From Paraburkholderia sp. IMGN_8 (GTDB lineage Bacteria; Pseudomonadota; Gammaproteobacteria; Burkholderiales; Burkholderiaceae), in the NCBI RefSeq assembly GCF_038050405.1, contig NZ_CP150900.1, forward strand, positions 496,001 to 560,000: a stretch of 64,000 nucleotides of DNA. The letters run 5' to 3'. The position numbers were made by a program, and so were the translations under genes. Under the pieces are notes generated by a model that saw nothing but the letters and a program-made list of their open reading frames with translations, was not told the DNA's origin and ran no database searches. Of the stretch, positions 61,629 to 64,000 are shown piece after piece (the first letter of the stretch is position 1; every line of letters begins with the position of its first letter).

Positions 61629-62429
61629 ATGTCGTCTCCGGCCAATGCAAACGCCAGTCTCGCGGATAACGCGTTCGCGCGCTATCCGAGTCTCGTTGAC
61701 CGCACGGTGTTGATCACGGGCGGCGCGACCGGTATCGGCGCATCGTTCGTCGAGCATTTCGCGTCGCAAGGCGCGCGCGTTGGGTTCTTCGATATCGATG
61801 CGACAGCGGGCGAAGCGCTCGCCGACGAACTCGGCGAGTCGAAACACAAGCCGCTGTTCTTGCCATGCGATCTGACCGATATCGACGCGCTGCGAAAAGC
61901 GATCGCCGACGTGAAAGCCGCAATCGGACCAATCCAGGTGCTGGTAAACAACGCCGCGAACGATCGCCGTCATTCGATCGGAGAAGTGACGCCCGAGTTT
62001 TTCGATGCGGGTATCGCGGTGAATATCCGCCATCAGTTTTTCGCGGCGCAAGCGGTGATGGAGGACATGAAAGCGGCCAATGCGGGGTCGATCATCAATC
62101 TCGGTTCGATCAGCTGGATGCTGAAGAACGGCGGTTATCCGGTGTACGTGATGTCGAAATCGGCGGTGCAGGGTTTGACGCGTGGTTTGGCGCGCGACCT
62201 CGGCCCGTTCAACATCCGCGTCAATACGCTGGTGCCGGGCTGGGTGATGACGGAGAAGCAGAAGCGTCTATGGCTCGACGACGCGGGCCGTCGCTCGATC
62301 AAGGAGGGCCAGTGCATCGATGCTGAATTGCAGCCCGCCGACCTCGCGCGCATGGCGCTGTTCCTCGCCGCCGACGACAGCAAGATGATCACCGCGCAGG
62401 ACATCGTCGTGGACGGAGGCTGGGCGTGA
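61629..62429 (+). CDS. SDR oxidoreductase, probable D-galactose/L-arabinose 1-dehydrogenase
   Basis: 266 residues. NAD loop TGGATGIGASF, the unusual NNAANDRRH in place of NNAG, then VNIRHQFFAAQAV and a YVMSK catalytic Tyr/Lys; these features are like rhizobial galactose dehydrogenases that oxidise the C1 of D-galactose or L-arabinose. A lactonase is coupled right behind it and the sugar importer right ahead. The substrate call rests on this context and on remembered similarity, so it is moderate. Confidence 0.72.
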   Translation: MSSPANANASLADNAFARYPSLVDRTVLITGGATGIGASFVEHFASQGARVGFFDIDATAGEALADELGESKHKPLFLPCDLTDIDALRKAIADVKAAIGPIQVLVNNAANDRRHSIGEVTPEFFDAGIAVNIRHQFFAAQAVMEDMKAANAGSIINLGSISWMLKNGGYPVYVMSKSAVQGLTRGLARDLGPFNIRVNTLVPGWVMTEKQKRLWLDDAGRRSIKEGQCIDAELQPADLARMALFLAADDSKMITAQDIVVDGGWA

Positions 62430-63328
62430 GCACGACCTCGCGCTCGCATCGCGCGGCGTTGCTGATCGATGCGAAATGCACGCTCGGCGAAGGCGCGACG
62501 TGGTGCGCGAAAACCGGCCGCTTCTACTGGACCGATATCGAGGGCGCGCGGCTGTGGCGCTATGACCCTCTCGATGGCCGCAGCACCTTCTGGCGCATGC
62601 CTGAGCGCCTCGCGACCTTCGCGCTGTGCGCCGATCCGCATTACCTGTTGCTCGGCCTGGCCACGCATCTGGCGTTTTTCGATCTCGCGACCGGCGAGAT
62701 GCAGCGTATCACCGATGTCGAGCCAGGGTTGAACACGCGCGTGAACGATGGCCGCTGCGATCGTCAGGGGCGTTTTGTGTTCGGTACGAAAGACGAAGGC
62801 TCGCCGGTCAAACCGGTCGGCGGGTTTTACCGCGTGAATCACGATTTGTCGCTGGAGCGCTTGCCACTGCCCGCGCCGGCCATCTCGAACAGCATCGCGT
62901 TCAGTCCGGACGGCGCGACGATGTACTACTGCGATTCGCCGGCCCGCGAAATCCGCGCCTGCGACTATCGCGTGGACGGCAGCGTCGCCAACGACCGCGT
63001 CTTCACCGCGCTGACGGACACCACCGGCGAACCCGACGGCTCGACTGTCGATCGCGACGGCGGCTTGTGGAACGCGCAATGGGGCGGAAATCGGGTCGTG
63101 CGTTATGGCCCCGACGGCGTCGAAACGGAACGCATCGACGTGCCGACGGTGCAGCCGAGCTGCGTCGCGCTCGGCGGTGCGCAGTTGGACACGCTGTACA
63201 TCACGAGCGCGCGCATCGGCCTCGATGCTACTGCACTCGCGGGCGATTCACGTGCGGGTGGTGTGTTTATCGCAACACCTGGGCGGCGGGGTTTGCCCGA
63301 ACCGGTGTTCCAAGGTGTGCCGGCATAG
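62426..63328 (+). CDS. SMP-30/gluconolactonase-family sugar lactonase
   Basis: 300-residue six-bladed propeller that opens sugar-1,5- or 1,4-lactones to aldonates. Metal ligands can be placed: Glu22 in TLGEGATW, Asn in SNSIAFSPDG and Asp in DGSTVDRDGG; the NDGRCD segment is a family mark. GTG start overlaps the SDR stop (GTGA) with a ggagg site just upstream. It would process the lactone made by the SDR. Confidence 0.88.
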   Translation: MSTTSRSHRAALLIDAKCTLGEGATWCAKTGRFYWTDIEGARLWRYDPLDGRSTFWRMPERLATFALCADPHYLLLGLATHLAFFDLATGEMQRITDVEPGLNTRVNDGRCDRQGRFVFGTKDEGSPVKPVGGFYRVNHDLSLERLPLPAPAISNSIAFSPDGATMYYCDSPAREIRACDYRVDGSVANDRVFTALTDTTGEPDGSTVDRDGGLWNAQWGGNRVVRYGPDGVETERIDVPTVQPSCVALGGAQLDTLYITSARIGLDATALAGDSRAGGVFIATPGRRGLPEPVFQGVPA

Positions 63329-63539
63329 CGCAGAATGACGCTGCTTTGGTTGTTGAGGCAGCGGTGTATGGCAGAGAGCAGTGAATTTGACGGTGAATCA
63401 ACCGTTGATGTCGCAAAACTCAGTGGCAGCAAATCGGCAGCATGCAGTTCGGACCCAAAGGCGACCCATTAAAAAAAATCGCCCAACAGCACCCGTCAGC
63501 GATGACGGCAACGTCCCACGCCTCTCGATGGAGCCAGAT

Positions 63540-64000
63540 ATGACTGTTGCGAATCTAGTTTCCGCCTCTACTCAAAGCCGACGCGCGCGACTCGCCGCAG
63601 CGGCCAATCCGGTGCTTCCGGGTCCCAGTACCTCCGCAGTCGCGGTTGGCGAAACGAGCGGCGGGGAGCTCGCCTGCATTACGCTCGCCAACGCGCAACT
63701 GCGGCTCGACGTCGCGCCGACGCTCGGCGGCGGCATCACCCGTTTCGACTGGCGCAACGACGGCGCGCTTACTCCGATCTTTCGCCGTTGCCGCCACGTC
63801 GGTGCCGATACGCAGCCGAACCAGCTTGCCTGCTATCCGTTGCTGCCGTATTCGAACCGGATCGGCGGCGGCTATTTCAATGTCGCGGGACGGCGTGTCG
63901 ACGTGCCGCGCAACCGCGCCGACGAGCCGTTGCCGATTCACGGCGACGGCTGGCAATCTGCGTGGCAGGTCGCCGAGGCGGATCGCGAAAACGTGCGCCT
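63540..64000 (+). CDS. galM: aldose 1-epimerase (mutarotase), N-terminal part
   Basis: Open to the right edge: 153 residues are visible. ITLANAQLRLDVAPTLGGGITRF, then CYPLLPYSNRIGGGYF with the conserved Asn-Arg, and PIHGDGW with a catalytic His, are aldose 1-epimerase marks. It equilibrates alpha and beta sugar anomers so that the 1-dehydrogenase gets its preferred form. It is 211 bp after the lactonase; nothing clear lies between. Clipped by the window. Confidence 0.88.
   Translation, partial: MTVANLVSASTQSRRARLAAAANPVLPGPSTSAVAVGETSGGELACITLANAQLRLDVAPTLGGGITRFDWRNDGALTPIFRRCRHVGADTQPNQLACYPLLPYSNRIGGGYFNVAGRRVDVPRNRADEPLPIHGDGWQSAWQVAEADRENVR

Overview
This window looks like a chromosomal segment of a Paraburkholderia (Burkholderia sensu lato, Betaproteobacteria). 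The DNA is GC-rich with strong GC3 bias. The gene order ddl-ftsQ-ftsA-ftsZ-lpxC-secA, followed by mutT, yacG, zapD, coaE and type IV pilus genes, is the enterobacterial division/secretion cluster with local inversions. The genus call rests on protein style and synteny only; no database search was possible. Nearly everything is housekeeping DNA. There is no phage, insertion sequence, CRISPR or rRNA, and one tRNA.

Region 1 (1-12 kb, mostly +): end of ddl, ftsQ, ftsA, ftsZ, a Prx5-type peroxiredoxin, lpxC, dciA (minus), secA, argJ, a DUF815 ATPase and mutT. Region 2 (12-20.2 kb, minus): yacG, zapD, coaE, pilD-pilC-pilB, a CorC/HlyC-type membrane protein, tRNA-Pro(CGG) and ispB. Region 3 (20.3-27.7 kb): rplU-rpmA-obgE-proB on plus, a CNP1-like lipoprotein and rppH on minus, then proS-marC on plus. 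Region 4 (27.7-31.8 kb): a purine phosphoribosyltransferase and ffh on minus, then a CcsA-like protein, a PP0621-like protein and ampD on plus.

Region 5 (31.8-38.3 kb): class Ia ribonucleotide reductase (nrdA, nrdB) and a lysine/alanine-rich histone H1-like protein. The nrdA promoter is the richest regulatory site seen: a sigma70 promoter, two NrdR boxes 31 bp apart and three DnaA-box-like repeats at exact 12-bp spacing. Region 6 (38.5-46.7 kb, minus): an uncharacterised protein, a TlpA-like thioredoxin, aroQ, accB-accC-prmA, a DUF3426 zinc-ribbon protein, tpx, a PfkB-family kinase and a glycine-zipper lipoprotein. Region 7 (46.9-52.8 kb, +): mpl, a YqiA-like esterase, an RNase II-type exonuclease, aroE and mtgA, largely translationally coupled.

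Region 8 (52.8-54.1 kb) has no credible gene and holds a roughly 0.97 kb element with long inverted arms and nested hairpins. Region 9 (54.1-64 kb, +) is a sugar-catabolic cluster: IclR regulator, dgoK, dgoA, an SDR, the araFGH ABC importer, a second SDR (probable galactose/arabinose 1-dehydrogenase), an SMP-30-type lactonase and the start of an aldose 1-epimerase. Together these fit oxidative (De Ley-Doudoroff type) D-galactose and possibly L-arabinose use: import, mutarotation, oxidation to the lactone, hydrolysis, an aldonate dehydratase not in the window, phosphorylation, and cleavage to pyruvate and glyceraldehyde-3-phosphate.

I did not find a clear new multi-gene system. The best leads are non-coding: the nrdA control region, the tandem hairpins between araF and araG, the structured stretch before the histone-like gene and the long inverted-repeat element. 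Among proteins, the lead is the unknown one beside mpl.
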